From: Fibrobacter sp. UWR2 | Lineage (GTDB): Bacteria; Fibrobacterota; Fibrobacteria; Fibrobacterales; Fibrobacteraceae | DNA: 64,000 nt | Direction: 5' to 3' | Assembly: GCF_002210285.1 (NCBI RefSeq) | Contig: NZ_MWQE01000001.1 | Location: 868,001-932,000, forward strand | Shown here: piece by piece, positions 8,012-15,848 of the stretch | Layout: each line of letters begins with the position of its first letter | How positions within the stretch are numbered: position 1 is the first letter of the stretch | Position numbers and translations under genes: made by a program | Notes under the pieces: generated by a model | The model's database searches: none | Told to the model about the DNA's origin: nothing | What the model saw: only the letters and a program-made list of their open reading frames with translations

Positions 8012-8425
8012 ATGAAACGTACCCTTCTTGCAGTCTTGGCTGCATCTCTTCTGCTTAGCTCTGGAGCATGGGCTGGCTTCTCTATTCACGTTGATAACAA
8101 GAAGACGGAACGTCGTAACGATCCTCCTCCTCCGCCTCCTCCTCCGCGTGAACGCCTGCAATGCCGCTTCGAAAAGCCGGATTGCCGCCCGCGCGACCGT
8201 CACTACCGTGTCGATTACCGCAACCGCCGTCCGATGGTCGAAGGCTATTGTGATCGTGGCGATGCCGAAGGCCGCTGGGATTACTACTGCAACGACGGCA
8301 CCCGCTGGATGACAGTCGACTTCCGTCGCAACCGTCCGGGCCGTGTTGACTGCCTTGACCCGCGCCGTGGCCGTATGTTTGCCGCCCGCAACGTGCGTGA
8401 ATGCGTCGATATCCACGACCGCTAG
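8012..8425 (+). CDS. Small secreted Arg- and Pro-rich protein
   Basis: The 137-residue product has a clear signal peptide (MKRTLLAVLAASLLLSSGAWA), a stretch of eight prolines (about residues 38-45) and a mature part very rich in arginine and tyrosine with six cysteines in the mature part, spaced as if for disulfides. AAGGAG precedes the ATG, and a TATATT -10 box lies about 45 bases upstream. A strong hairpin terminator follows. No family was recognised. The charge suggests binding to an acidic polymer, but that is speculation. Confidence 0.75.
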   Translation: MKRTLLAVLAASLLLSSGAWAGFSIHVDNKKTERRNDPPPPPPPPRERLQCRFEKPDCRPRDRHYRVDYRNRRPMVEGYCDRGDAEGRWDYYCNDGTRWMTVDFRRNRPGRVDCLDPRRGRMFAARNVRECVDIHDR

Positions 8426-8451
8426 TCTAGTCTGAATATTTAAGACAAAAT

Positions 8452-8485
8452 AAAAACCTTCCCCTGTTTGCGGGAAGGTTTTTTT
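8452..8485. terminator. Bidirectional rho-independent terminator
   Basis: AAAACCTTCCC, loop CTGTTTGC, GGGAAGGTTTTTTT. It lies between the convergent small secreted protein gene and metF and has A/T-runs on both sides. Confidence 0.85.
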
Positions 8486-8515
8486 GCATGGTTCGTTAGT
8501 GAACTGCTTCTGCCT

Positions 8516-9406
8516 TTATCCGGCAAAATTCTTCCCGAGAATCGCCGAGACATTCTTGAGAATGCCTTCGGCCACGTCGGGCTTGTTCATCGAGTAGACG
8601 TGTACGTTCGTGATGCCGTTGGCGTACAGGTCGATAATCTGGTCGCTTGCATAGATGATGCCCGCCTGTTTCATGGCGTCGGGGTCGCTGCCGAACTTGT
8701 CGACGAGCGACTTGAAGCGTTGTGGCATGAACGAGCCCGAAAGCTTGATGGCGCGTTCCACCTGATTCGCGTTGGTGATGGGCATGATGCCGGGGAGCAC
8801 CGGGCACGAAACGCCCGCATCGCGCAGCTTGTAGAGGAAACTGAAGAAGAGGTTGTTGTCGAACACCATCTGAGTGGTGAGGAAGTCTGCGCCCGCGTCG
8901 ACCTTCTCCTTGAGGTGCTTGATGTCTTCGGCCTGGTTTGGGCTTTCGGGATGCTTTTCGGGGTAGCAGGCCGCGCCGATACAGAAGTCCGAGTCGCTTT
9001 CCTTGAGTTCGCGGATGAGGTCAATGGCGTGCTTGTAGTCGCAGTTGTCGCGGCCGTTCTCGATCAGTTCGGGAGTGAGGTCGCCGCGCAGCGCCATCAC
9101 GTTCTTGATGCCGGCAGCCTTCATGTCTTCGATGCGCTGGCGCACCGTGTCCTTGCTGCTCGAGACGCAGGTGAGGTGGGCGAGCATCGGGATGTTGAAT
9201 TTTTGCTTGAGGTTTTTCGCGATTTCGAGAGTGTACTGGCTTACGCCACCACCAGCGCCATACGTGACACTCATAAACGCGGGGCCGAGAGCCGCAATCG
9301 ATTCTGTAGCAGCCTTCACGCTGTCGAAGCTAGTCTCCTTCTTGGGCGGAAAAACTTCAAAGGATAGGCTCATCTTGTCTTGCTTTAGAATATCGACGAT
9401 TTTCAT
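8516..9406 (-). CDS. metF: 5,10-methylenetetrahydrofolate reductase
   Basis: FAD-dependent TIM-barrel enzyme reducing 5,10-methylene-THF to 5-methyl-THF for methionine synthesis. The chosen ATG at 9406 (GAGGTG 3 bases upstream) gives 296 residues, exactly the size of the E. coli enzyme; an in-frame extension upstream lacks homology. Recognisable parts are LSFEVFPPKKETSF (the conserved N-terminal glutamate region), FMSVTYGAGGG, PMLAHLTCVS, NVMALRGD, CIGAACYPEKHPES and the TQMVFDNN segment. Two 11-base direct repeats lie upstream (9449-9477) and could control it. Confidence 0.93.
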   Translation of the reverse strand: MKIVDILKQDKMSLSFEVFPPKKETSFDSVKAATESIAALGPAFMSVTYGAGGGVSQYTLEIAKNLKQKFNIPMLAHLTCVSSSKDTVRQRIEDMKAAGIKNVMALRGDLTPELIENGRDNCDYKHAIDLIRELKESDSDFCIGAACYPEKHPESPNQAEDIKHLKEKVDAGADFLTTQMVFDNNLFFSFLYKLRDAGVSCPVLPGIMPITNANQVERAIKLSGSFMPQRFKSLVDKFGSDPDAMKQAGIIYASDQIIDLYANGITNVHVYSMNKPDVAEGILKNVSAILGKNFAG

Positions 9407-9448
9407 GTCACCTCGTGTCTTGTCGTGGTCGGACCGGCCGGTTAGGTT

Positions 9449-9477
9449 TATGCAAATATTTTGATATATGCAAATAT
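9449..9477. promoter_or_regulatory. 11-base direct repeat in the metF promoter region
   Basis: TATGCAAATAT occurs perfectly at 9449-9459 and 9467-9477, 18 bases start to start, about 43-71 bases before the metF ATG. Spacing near two helical turns suggests a tandem operator. No methionine or SAM riboswitch fold was noticed in the short leader. Confidence 0.4.
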
Positions 9478-9521
9478 AATAAAATGTGGCGAGAGGAGGG
9501 GGACTTTTTACGTGAAAAAAC

Positions 9522-9548
9522 AAAAAAAAGCCCCGGCTTGAAGCCGGG
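9522..9548 (-). terminator. Rho-independent terminator of the lipoprotein gene
   Basis: Stem CCCGGCTT/AAGCCGGG with a one-base loop, plus an A-run on the plus strand that becomes a T-run for minus-strand transcription. It sits 26 bases after the stop of the gene at 9574-10119. Confidence 0.85.
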
Positions 9549-9573
9549 ACCTTTACAATTGCGTGAGGCAGGA

Positions 9574-10119
9574 TTACTGCTGCTTCTCGATTTCTTCATC
9601 GAGTTCGGCGTAGGCCTTGTTGGCGGCGGCACGGATCTTGTTGGCGACAGCGTCGTCATAGGTGCCGGCAGCCTGGAGGCTCTTGATGAGTTCTTCGACG
9701 AGGTTGGCGTCGAGAGTCATGATGCCGTAGATCTTGAAGTGGCCGTTTTCGTCGGTTTCAACCTGCACGTCGGTGAGGGTGGCGCCGCTCATGTGGGTGT
9801 TCACGACCGTCTTGGAGGTGCTCTGGAAGTGTTCGGCGACCTGGTCGTTCACGTCTTCCTTGAAGTTCTTGATGAGAGCCTTCGTCTGGGCGTCGATTTC
9901 CTTGGCGAGGTCAACACGTGCGTTCTGGTCGGCCTTTTCCATGGCAATCTGTTCGTCGGTAGAAACACCGATGCCCATACCGGCCGGGACATGGTCCTTC
10001 AGGTAGGCCTTCTTCTTCATCTGCATTTCAATGAGCTTGTTGGCGGCCTTTTCCTGCGGGGTCGAGCTACAGCCAATCATGAGGAAAGCTGCGACGAGAG
10101 CGACGATTAACTTCTTCAT
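9574..10119 (-). CDS. LPP20-like lipoprotein
   Basis: The 181-residue product has a lipoprotein signal peptide (MKKLIVALVAAFLMIGC, lipobox LMIGC with Cys17). The mature part begins SSTPQEKAANKLIEMQMKK and contains GMGIGVSTDEQIAMEKADQNARVDLAKEIDAQ. That pattern is typical of LPP20/DUF400-like lipoproteins, in which a glycine-rich strand leads into an alpha-helix of AxxxAxxxAR type. The C-terminal third is helical and acidic. It is probably attached to the outer membrane; its function is unknown. AAGGAG-type ribosome-binding site and own terminator. Confidence 0.7.
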   Translation of the reverse strand: MKKLIVALVAAFLMIGCSSTPQEKAANKLIEMQMKKKAYLKDHVPAGMGIGVSTDEQIAMEKADQNARVDLAKEIDAQTKALIKNFKEDVNDQVAEHFQSTSKTVVNTHMSGATLTDVQVETDENGHFKIYGIMTLDANLVEELIKSLQAAGTYDDAVANKIRAAANKAYAELDEEIEKQQ

Positions 10120-10277
10120 AAAAAACTCCTTGTTTTATTGTTTTCCCCTTGGGGGCTTATGTGAAGTCTGTATGCAAAAATATTTTAAACAAATGTCAAA
10201 GTCAAGTCAAAAAACAGGAAATCTTATTTTTTTGTGATTTAGAGCGCAAAACAGCGAATGAAATGCGTTTTTAGGGG

Positions 10278-10979
10278 TCAGAAGAACTTTCCGAGAGCGA
10301 TAATCGCAGCTGTCCTTGCCCTGAGGCGCGTGTTCCCGAGATTAATGGAGGTGGATTTCCCTCGGCTGTAATTTTTTATGGATTCGATTTCCTTGGGCGA
10401 GAAACCGCCTTCCGGCCCGATGAGGAGTGTCGTGGGGCGTTCCAGTGGCGGGGCCTCTTTTTGCCCGTCGATATCGCAGAGGATAAGGTCGCCTTCGTAT
10501 GAATCAAGCCACTTGCCGAATTCAATGGGGCCTTCTATGCGGGTAAGCCACGGCTTCCGGGATTGCTTGAGGCTCACCAGGCTCTTGAGTTCGGCGCGGC
10601 GCACGAGCTTGTGCAGGTCGGAGTTTTTCGGTTCCTGTGAAAAGTCCGTCCGCAAAAAATAGATGGTATCGATTTCTGTCTGCGCGGCATGGAAAACGAC
10701 TTCTTCGAGGGCGTCGTCCTTGAGGCAGGCGATGGCGAGGCTCAGCAGGGGGCGCCTTGTGGATACCGTTTCGAACCTGTCGATGCGGACTATGCAGGCC
10801 TTCGGGTCTGCCTTTGTGATGGTCGCGTCGGCGAATCGGCCGTTTCCGTCGGAGAGCTGCAGTATGTCGCCCACGGTGGCGCGGCATACCCGGACGGCAT
10901 GGCTGCTTTCGTTTTCGTCCAGGGATATTTCGCCCACATCGATTTGCGGGCAGTAAAAACGGCTGTCGGGTGTTCTCAT
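10278..10979 (-). CDS. rsmE: 16S rRNA (uracil(1498)-N(3))-methyltransferase RsmE
   Basis: SPOUT-class methyltransferase that modifies U1498 of 16S rRNA in the assembled 30S subunit. The 233-residue protein has an N-terminal PUA-like domain (HAVRVCRATVGDILQLSDGNGRFADATI) and the C-terminal knotted SAM-binding domain with LLIGPEGGFSPKEI and NLGNTRLRARTAAIIAL. Both motifs are family-defining, although Leu/Arg wording differs slightly from the common LGxRILRxETA. It diverges from a HAD phosphatase gene with only 36 bases between start codons, so promoters overlap. Confidence 0.9.
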   Translation of the reverse strand: MRTPDSRFYCPQIDVGEISLDENESSHAVRVCRATVGDILQLSDGNGRFADATITKADPKACIVRIDRFETVSTRRPLLSLAIACLKDDALEEVVFHAAQTEIDTIYFLRTDFSQEPKNSDLHKLVRRAELKSLVSLKQSRKPWLTRIEGPIEFGKWLDSYEGDLILCDIDGQKEAPPLERPTTLLIGPEGGFSPKEIESIKNYSRGKSTSINLGNTRLRARTAAIIALGKFF

Positions 10980-11015
10980 GTGCTATAAAGTAGAAATTTT
11001 TCTACATTGGGGCAC

Positions 11016-11813
11016 ATGCAACACAAACCGGTAAAAGCCGTAGTTTTCGATTTGGATGGAACGCTGTACTTGAGCGGTCGCCCGTACCCGGGTGCCGTGG
11101 AAACGGTAAAGCGTGTCTCGAAGCAGGTGCCGGTCTATTACCTGAGCAACAACACGAGCAAGTCGCCTGTGTTTTACGAGAACCGCCTGAAGGTGATGGG
11201 GCTCCCGTTGCGCGACGATTCTATCATCTCGGCGTTGTACCTCGCACTCGATGCAATCCATGCGAAGGGCATAAAGAACGTGTTCTTTTTCGCTAACCCC
11301 GAGGTGTACGAGTGGTTTGCCGCGCAGGATCCGAGTTTGAACTTGAACCCCTCCGTAGAAAATACGGAACTTGTCTTGGTTGCCTATCACAATAGCTTTG
11401 ATTACCGGGAACTATGCGAACTCAGTTTCCGCGTGCAGCGGGGAATCCCGTTCTGGGTGACGCATACCGATTTCGTTTGCCCCGATGCGAACGGGCCCGT
11501 GCCCGATATCGGGAGCTTCATGGCGCTACTCAAGACGGCGTACGGCGTTGAACCGGAACGTAGTTTCGGCAAGCCGAATCCGGCGATGCTTGCAAATGTG
11601 CTTTCGCAGTTCGAACCCGAAGAAGTCCTCTTTGTGGGCGACCGCCTCTACACGGATTTTGAACTCGCCAAACGTGCGGGCTGCCGCTTTGTGCTCCCGC
11701 TATGCGGCGAGACAAAGCGCGAAGATGTAAAAAAACTCGAGACCAAGCCCGAGTTTATCGTAGAAAGCGTCAAGGATATCGATTTCGATAGCTTCTTCGC
11801 CGGGAAGATTTAA
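11016..11813 (+). CDS. HAD-superfamily hydrolase, NagD-like (subclass IIA)
   Basis: Phosphatase of the p-nitrophenylphosphatase/NagD group, 265 residues from ATG 11016 (a TTG at 11007 is possible). Motif I is VVFDLDGTLYLSG, motif II LSNNTSKSP, motif III lysine in FGKPNPAM, and motif IV VLFVGDRLYTDFELAKRAG. The IIA cap lies between motifs II and III. The substrate is probably a small sugar or nucleotide phosphate, but it cannot be read from sequence. A CTTGCCC-CGTA-GGGCAAG hairpin (11814-11831) follows immediately at the convergent junction. Confidence 0.85.
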   Translation: MQHKPVKAVVFDLDGTLYLSGRPYPGAVETVKRVSKQVPVYYLSNNTSKSPVFYENRLKVMGLPLRDDSIISALYLALDAIHAKGIKNVFFFANPEVYEWFAAQDPSLNLNPSVENTELVLVAYHNSFDYRELCELSFRVQRGIPFWVTHTDFVCPDANGPVPDIGSFMALLKTAYGVEPERSFGKPNPAMLANVLSQFEPEEVLFVGDRLYTDFELAKRAGCRFVLPLCGETKREDVKKLETKPEFIVESVKDIDFDSFFAGKI

Positions 11814-11831
11814 CTTGCCCCGTAGGGCAAG
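11814..11831. terminator. Hairpin between convergent genes
   Basis: CTTGCCC-CGTA-GGGCAAG overlaps the end region of the HAD gene and precedes the stop of the YfhO-like gene. No long T-run follows, so termination would be weak or factor-dependent. Confidence 0.45.
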
Positions 11832-11839
11832 GGCATCCA

Positions 11840-14599
11840 TTAAGACTTTTTACGCCTGATGGCGGCAAAGACTCCGAGTGCAATGAGGAGGATTGCCGCG
11901 AATACGCTCACCTTGATGCAGGCGTGTAGCGGCTTGCTGCGGTATTCCATGCGTACTTCGGACTTACCCTTCGGAATCTCTACGGCGCGGAGCGTGCCGA
12001 AAGCCTTGTAGACCTTCGCGGGGGCTCCGTTCACAGTCGCGTGCCAGTAGGGGTGGTAGTTGCCGGCGACGACCATGAAGCCAGCGCGGTCGCTTTTGAC
12101 TTCGAACACCTGCGTGTCCATCTTGGGGCTTGCGACAAGCTTCGCATGACCGTTCGCAACTCCGCCTTCACCCGCATGTTCGGGCTTTTCCGAAAGGATG
12201 ACGGTTTCGCGGTAGTAGAAGTTGTCGTCTACGGGTTCGACGGCGGGCTCGGCTGCAGCCTGTTCCGCGGCGGCCTCGTTTGCAGTGCTGTCTGCGGCTG
12301 CGGTTGTCGTCGAATCGCTTGATGCTGCCGTTGAATCCTCTGCGGCGGCAGGAGCGCTCTCTTCGGCCTTGGGCTTGCGGATGGCCGCCTTTTCGCGGAG
12401 AGTCCTGATGGCGCTAGCGTCGTCCATCGTCACGGACTGCCCGTAGATGTAGGCTTCGCCCATGGCCGTCGGGATAGGCATGAACGTCGTTCCCTGGCGG
12501 CTGTCGAAGATGATGGCGCCAATGTTCATCAGGTCGAGGAACGGATGGGCGGCATCGGGGTTGTTGATGTTCAGGAGGTAGTTTGCGTTCTGTTGGCCGC
12601 CGCGGAACTCGCGGTAGCTTGCAAGCTCGTTGTCGTGGAAACCGTCGGCGTTGCGCAGGTGGAACTGCGGGAAGGCATTCGCCCCGAGCGCCTTGTTGCG
12701 CGAAAGCGAAAGCACGCGCGGCGTATTGAGGGAATCCGCCTTGTACGGCGCCTTGAACGCGCTTACGACGGGGTTGTTCGGCTGCAGGTATTCGTTTGCA
12801 GGGACGTTCTGGATGAACGCTCCGTTGATGAAGAAGAGTTCCACTGCGGCGGCAACGGCAAGGATGCCTGCCTTGTAGGCGATGGAGCCATTCCAGCGGA
12901 AAATGAACAGCGAAAGCGCTACGATGACGAGGATAAGGATGAATCCGGGAATCACCGTGCCCGCGGTCGCATTCATGACAATTTCGTTGAGGGGCTTGAA
13001 GTACGGGCCGGCGACGGGGTCGGAGAGCAGGTCCTGCCCGCTCATGAGGAAGGCGCCGATGGCGGTAAACCCGAGTACGACGCAGGCTTCCACGATGCGG
13101 TTCGAACCGGGCAACTTGGCCTTGTAGGCATCCAGCAGGTTCGAAACCGTAAGTGCCTTGCCCTGGTCGTCGAGGTTCATCACGCCGATGCAGGCGATGC
13201 CGTACACGATGCAGGTGACAAGCCCGACGGGTCCGATGAACGTGGTCCAGTTGTAGCGAGCGATGACGACAAGTAGCAGGAGGATGGCGAACATCACGGC
13301 GCCGTGTGTAAGGGCGCGCATGTTGCGAGCGCGGTCGGCGGCTTCATCGGAAATGGCGCGGAGCACGGGGCCCGCCATCATCACGAGCAACAGTGGCAGC
13401 CAGAACAGAGCCATGCCCGGTGCGCGGAAGTTCTTGACGCCGGGGAGAATGGCGTACCAGAGCTTGAAGAGCGGGGAGTGTGCGCCCATGCCGTAACTGA
13501 GGGCGACAACGGTGCCCACGGCCCAGAACGTGGCCCAGCGGCGCTTGCCCGGCAAGAACAGGCAGAGGAACCCGAGGAAGGTGAGGAGTGCGCCTGCATT
13601 GTTGTGGTCGAGCTTAAAACTGTTGTGGCCCCAGTAGAACGGGCTTCCGGAAGATGCCATCTTGCGGTATTCGTCCATCGTGACGTTCACGAACGAACTG
13701 CCCACGAGGTCTCCCGTCTTTTCGTCTTGCTCGTACACGTCCACGCCGATAAATCCCGGCAGGAGCATCTGTGCAAGTTCTTCCTGGTGCAAGGACCAGC
13801 TGACGGCGTGCCCGTAGTTGGTGTGGTCGCCTTCGCCGCGCACGGACTGCGTTGTCGTGTACAGGTAAGGCGGTACCAGCTGGAAGCAGGCAAGTGCAAG
13901 CCCGAAGGCGAGGCCAGCGGCAGCGAGCCCGACGCGTTTGCCGCGGGTCTTGAATGTTTCGCAGTGGAAGGCTGCTTCGTACAGCGTGTAGAACCCGGCG
14001 CCCCACAGGAATAGGTATGTGAGCTGCAGATGGCTTCCGAGAATCATCCATGCGATGGAAAGCGCGAGTACAATCAGGTAGGGGAGGCTTCCGTTACGGA
14101 CAACCTTGCGGATAGCGAGGAGGGCGAGCGGGGCGATGGCGAAAACCATCATCTTGCCGTCATGGCCGCCATAAATGTAGGTGAAGTATTCCGGCGAGAA
14201 CGCGTAGAGGAACCCGAGGAGGGCGCCCCACCAGCGGTTGCCCGTAAGGTTCCAGGCGAGTAGCATCGCGCTCATGAAGGCGACCCATACGGTGAGCATG
14301 AACTTGAAGCCCACGGCGCGGGCCGGGTCCATCAGGAACTGAGTCCATACCAGCGGGTGGTAGGCGTCGGCGAACAATGCGTCAATCGTGGGCACGCCAC
14401 CAAGGCGGCTGTCGTCCCATTCGGTCACGATGGCGTTCTCGGCACGCAGAATGCGGCTTCCGATGCCGTTCAGCTGGTCGCTGTTGAGCATCAGCTGTGA
14501 GTCGTCGAATGCGAACCCGCGGAAAACGATGAGGAGGATTGCAAAGAAAAGCGCGGCCATCGCCGCGAAGAAAACGGGCTTCTTGTTTAGAAAGTTCAT
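11840..14599 (-). CDS. YfhO-like polytopic membrane protein
   Basis: The 919-residue protein has an N-terminal membrane helix and about 12-13 further hydrophobic segments up to roughly residue 620. A periplasmic C-terminal domain and one last helix (ASVFAAILLIALGVFAAI-like, near the end) follow. The pattern of an acidic early loop (DSQLMLNSDQ), WDDSRLGGVP and a C-terminal VNGAPAKVYKAFGTLRAVEIPKG domain is typical of the YfhO family (DUF6044/GT-C-like), implicated in glycosylating lipoteichoic acid in Firmicutes. The substrate here is unknown. An insertion of about 50 residues made almost only of A, E, S, T, P and D (about 740-795) interrupts the C-terminal domain. It is probably a flexible linker. 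Confidence 0.75.
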   Translation of the reverse strand: MNFLNKKPVFFAAMAALFFAILLIVFRGFAFDDSQLMLNSDQLNGIGSRILRAENAIVTEWDDSRLGGVPTIDALFADAYHPLVWTQFLMDPARAVGFKFMLTVWVAFMSAMLLAWNLTGNRWWGALLGFLYAFSPEYFTYIYGGHDGKMMVFAIAPLALLAIRKVVRNGSLPYLIVLALSIAWMILGSHLQLTYLFLWGAGFYTLYEAAFHCETFKTRGKRVGLAAAGLAFGLALACFQLVPPYLYTTTQSVRGEGDHTNYGHAVSWSLHQEELAQMLLPGFIGVDVYEQDEKTGDLVGSSFVNVTMDEYRKMASSGSPFYWGHNSFKLDHNNAGALLTFLGFLCLFLPGKRRWATFWAVGTVVALSYGMGAHSPLFKLWYAILPGVKNFRAPGMALFWLPLLLVMMAGPVLRAISDEAADRARNMRALTHGAVMFAILLLLVVIARYNWTTFIGPVGLVTCIVYGIACIGVMNLDDQGKALTVSNLLDAYKAKLPGSNRIVEACVVLGFTAIGAFLMSGQDLLSDPVAGPYFKPLNEIVMNATAGTVIPGFILILVIVALSLFIFRWNGSIAYKAGILAVAAAVELFFINGAFIQNVPANEYLQPNNPVVSAFKAPYKADSLNTPRVLSLSRNKALGANAFPQFHLRNADGFHDNELASYREFRGGQQNANYLLNINNPDAAHPFLDLMNIGAIIFDSRQGTTFMPIPTAMGEAYIYGQSVTMDDASAIRTLREKAAIRKPKAEESAPAAAEDSTAASSDSTTTAAADSTANEAAAEQAAAEPAVEPVDDNFYYRETVILSEKPEHAGEGGVANGHAKLVASPKMDTQVFEVKSDRAGFMVVAGNYHPYWHATVNGAPAKVYKAFGTLRAVEIPKGKSEVRMEYRSKPLHACIKVSVFAAILLIALGVFAAIRRKKS

Positions 14600-14610
14600 G
14601 CTTGGAAATA

Positions 14611-14643
14611 TAAAAATACCGCAGGCGCATATGCCTTGCGGTA
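14611..14643 (-). terminator. Terminator of the 36-residue membrane protein gene
   Basis: ATACCGCA arms enclose a GGC/GCC inner stem with a short loop (14615-14643). Read on the minus strand, the stem is followed by TTTTTATA. It lies 50 bases after the small gene and before the YfhO-like start. Confidence 0.75.
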
Positions 14644-14692
14644 TGGCAAAAAACGTCGAACCTGGGGCTCGACCGTGCCGGGCGCACTTTGG

Positions 14693-14803
14693 CTAGTCGG
14701 CGGTGTTCTCGTCGGTCTTGTTGTACTGGATGAGACTGTAGATGCCGAATGCGGAAATGATGCACACGGCGGCGATTACGATAAACTTGATAATCTTTCC
14801 CAT
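14693..14803 (-). CDS. 36-residue single-helix membrane protein
   Basis: This short reading frame starts at ATG 14803 and ends with TAG at 14693-14695. The product begins MGKIIKFIVIAAVCIISAFG and continues IYSLIQYNKTDENTAD. One transmembrane helix (about residues 4-26) follows a short positive N-terminus, and the tail is acidic. Support is unusually complete for so small a gene: AAGGAG 7 bases before the ATG, a promoter TTGTTT-17-TATCTT (14831-14859) and its own terminator. It does not match a family I know. Small helices of this kind often stabilise or regulate larger membrane complexes. Confidence 0.75.
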   Translation of the reverse strand: MGKIIKFIVIAAVCIISAFGIYSLIQYNKTDENTAD

Positions 14804-14830
14804 TGTAAACTCCTTAAATCGTCTTTTCTA

Positions 14831-14859
14831 AAGATATCTGTTTTTTTCTGAAAAAACAA
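14831..14859 (-). promoter_or_regulatory. Predicted promoter of the 36-residue gene
   Basis: On the minus strand TTGTTT (complement of 14854-14859), a 17-base spacer and TATCTT (complement of 14831-14836), about 30 bases before the start codon. Confidence 0.5.
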
Positions 14860-14878
14860 GTCTTTTTTACATTTGTTA

Positions 14879-15811
14879 TCAATTTTTTGTGAGAATCATG
14901 CAGATGACGGGGAGCTTCTTGTCCACCTCGTTCTCGCTCGGGATGATTTCGCTCTCGAGCACCTTGCAGTTGAACTCCTTCACGAAGAATTCGAGCTGGC
15001 TCTGGTCGAACCCGAGCCAAATATGCCCGTGGGTCGTGCGGAAGGATTCTTCCTTGTGCTGGGCCAGGTCGAGCAAGGCTAGCGTTCCACCCGGTTTCAG
15101 GATGCGGATGGCTTCCTTGAGGGCGAGTCGCGGGTCGGTCGCGTGGTGGAGTACCTGGCTCATGAGCACGAGGTCGGCGAAGTTGTCGGGGAGCCCTGTC
15201 TTCGTCATGTCGGCGACCTTGGGCGTGATGTTCTTGATGTTCTTCTGTTTCAGGATTTTCTGCAGGCCGCTGATGACTTTAGGGTCGCAGTCGAGCGACG
15301 TGACTTCCTTGCAGCGGTTGGCTAGCATCAGCGAGAGGTCTCCGCCTTCGCCGCAGCCGATGTCCACGGCATTTTCGAAGGGCTGCATGAGCTTGCTGAA
15401 CAGGCTGATTTGCGCCTTGAGGCTTCCGCCGGCCTGGTCCAGCTTGTGGATTTGCCCCTTGGTCTTGTCGGTGCGTTCTTGCAACACCTGGTCAGCACGG
15501 CAGCGGAGTACGTCCTTGTCGGGGAGTTCCCCGTATGCATCGCGGATTACGGAAAGTACTCGGTTGCTCATCAGGAGTTCTTCGCTCAGGCGGTAGTAGG
15601 CCTTGATGCCGTCACGGCGGTCTTTCAGGAGCCCGCAGGCCGAAAGCTTGGCGAGGTGTCGGCTGGCGTTACTCTGGTGTATGTCCAGGATGTCCTTGAT
15701 TTCGTTCACGGTGAATTCCGCGAGATCGAGGAGCATCAAAATCTTGAGCCGCATTTCGTCGGATACGGCACTGAAAAAATCCATCGTCGAGGTAATCGGT
15801 TCGCGTTGCAT
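14879..15811 (-). CDS. ArsR-family regulator fused to a SAM-dependent methyltransferase
   Basis: 310 residues from ATG 15811 (TTG 15823 also possible). The N-terminal 90 residues form an ArsR winged helix: FFSAVSDEMRLKILMLLDLAEFTVNEIKDIL, then recognition helix HQSNASRHLAKLSACGLLKDRRDG. Residues about 140-310 form a class I methyltransferase with motif I VDIGCGEGGDLS, acidic SLDCDP, motif IV LVLMSQVLHHATDP and motif V ILKPGGTLALLD. Such fusions are known in several phyla, often near methionine or S-adenosylmethionine recycling genes. No cysteine metal site typical of ArsR proper was seen in the helix region. It diverges from a PAP2 gene 38 bases away. Confidence 0.85.
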   Translation of the reverse strand: MQREPITSTMDFFSAVSDEMRLKILMLLDLAEFTVNEIKDILDIHQSNASRHLAKLSACGLLKDRRDGIKAYYRLSEELLMSNRVLSVIRDAYGELPDKDVLRCRADQVLQERTDKTKGQIHKLDQAGGSLKAQISLFSKLMQPFENAVDIGCGEGGDLSLMLANRCKEVTSLDCDPKVISGLQKILKQKNIKNITPKVADMTKTGLPDNFADLVLMSQVLHHATDPRLALKEAIRILKPGGTLALLDLAQHKEESFRTTHGHIWLGFDQSQLEFFVKEFNCKVLESEIIPSENEVDKKLPVICMILTKN

Positions 15812-15848
15812 ACTGCATTCCAATATAATTAATTAACTTTGACGGGTA

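Noticed and set aside
9407-9523. Longer metF start at 9523
   Set aside because: The added residues (MFFHVKSPPPLATFYYICIY and on) have no homology and run through the promoter. ATG 9406 has a good ribosome-binding site and gives the family length.
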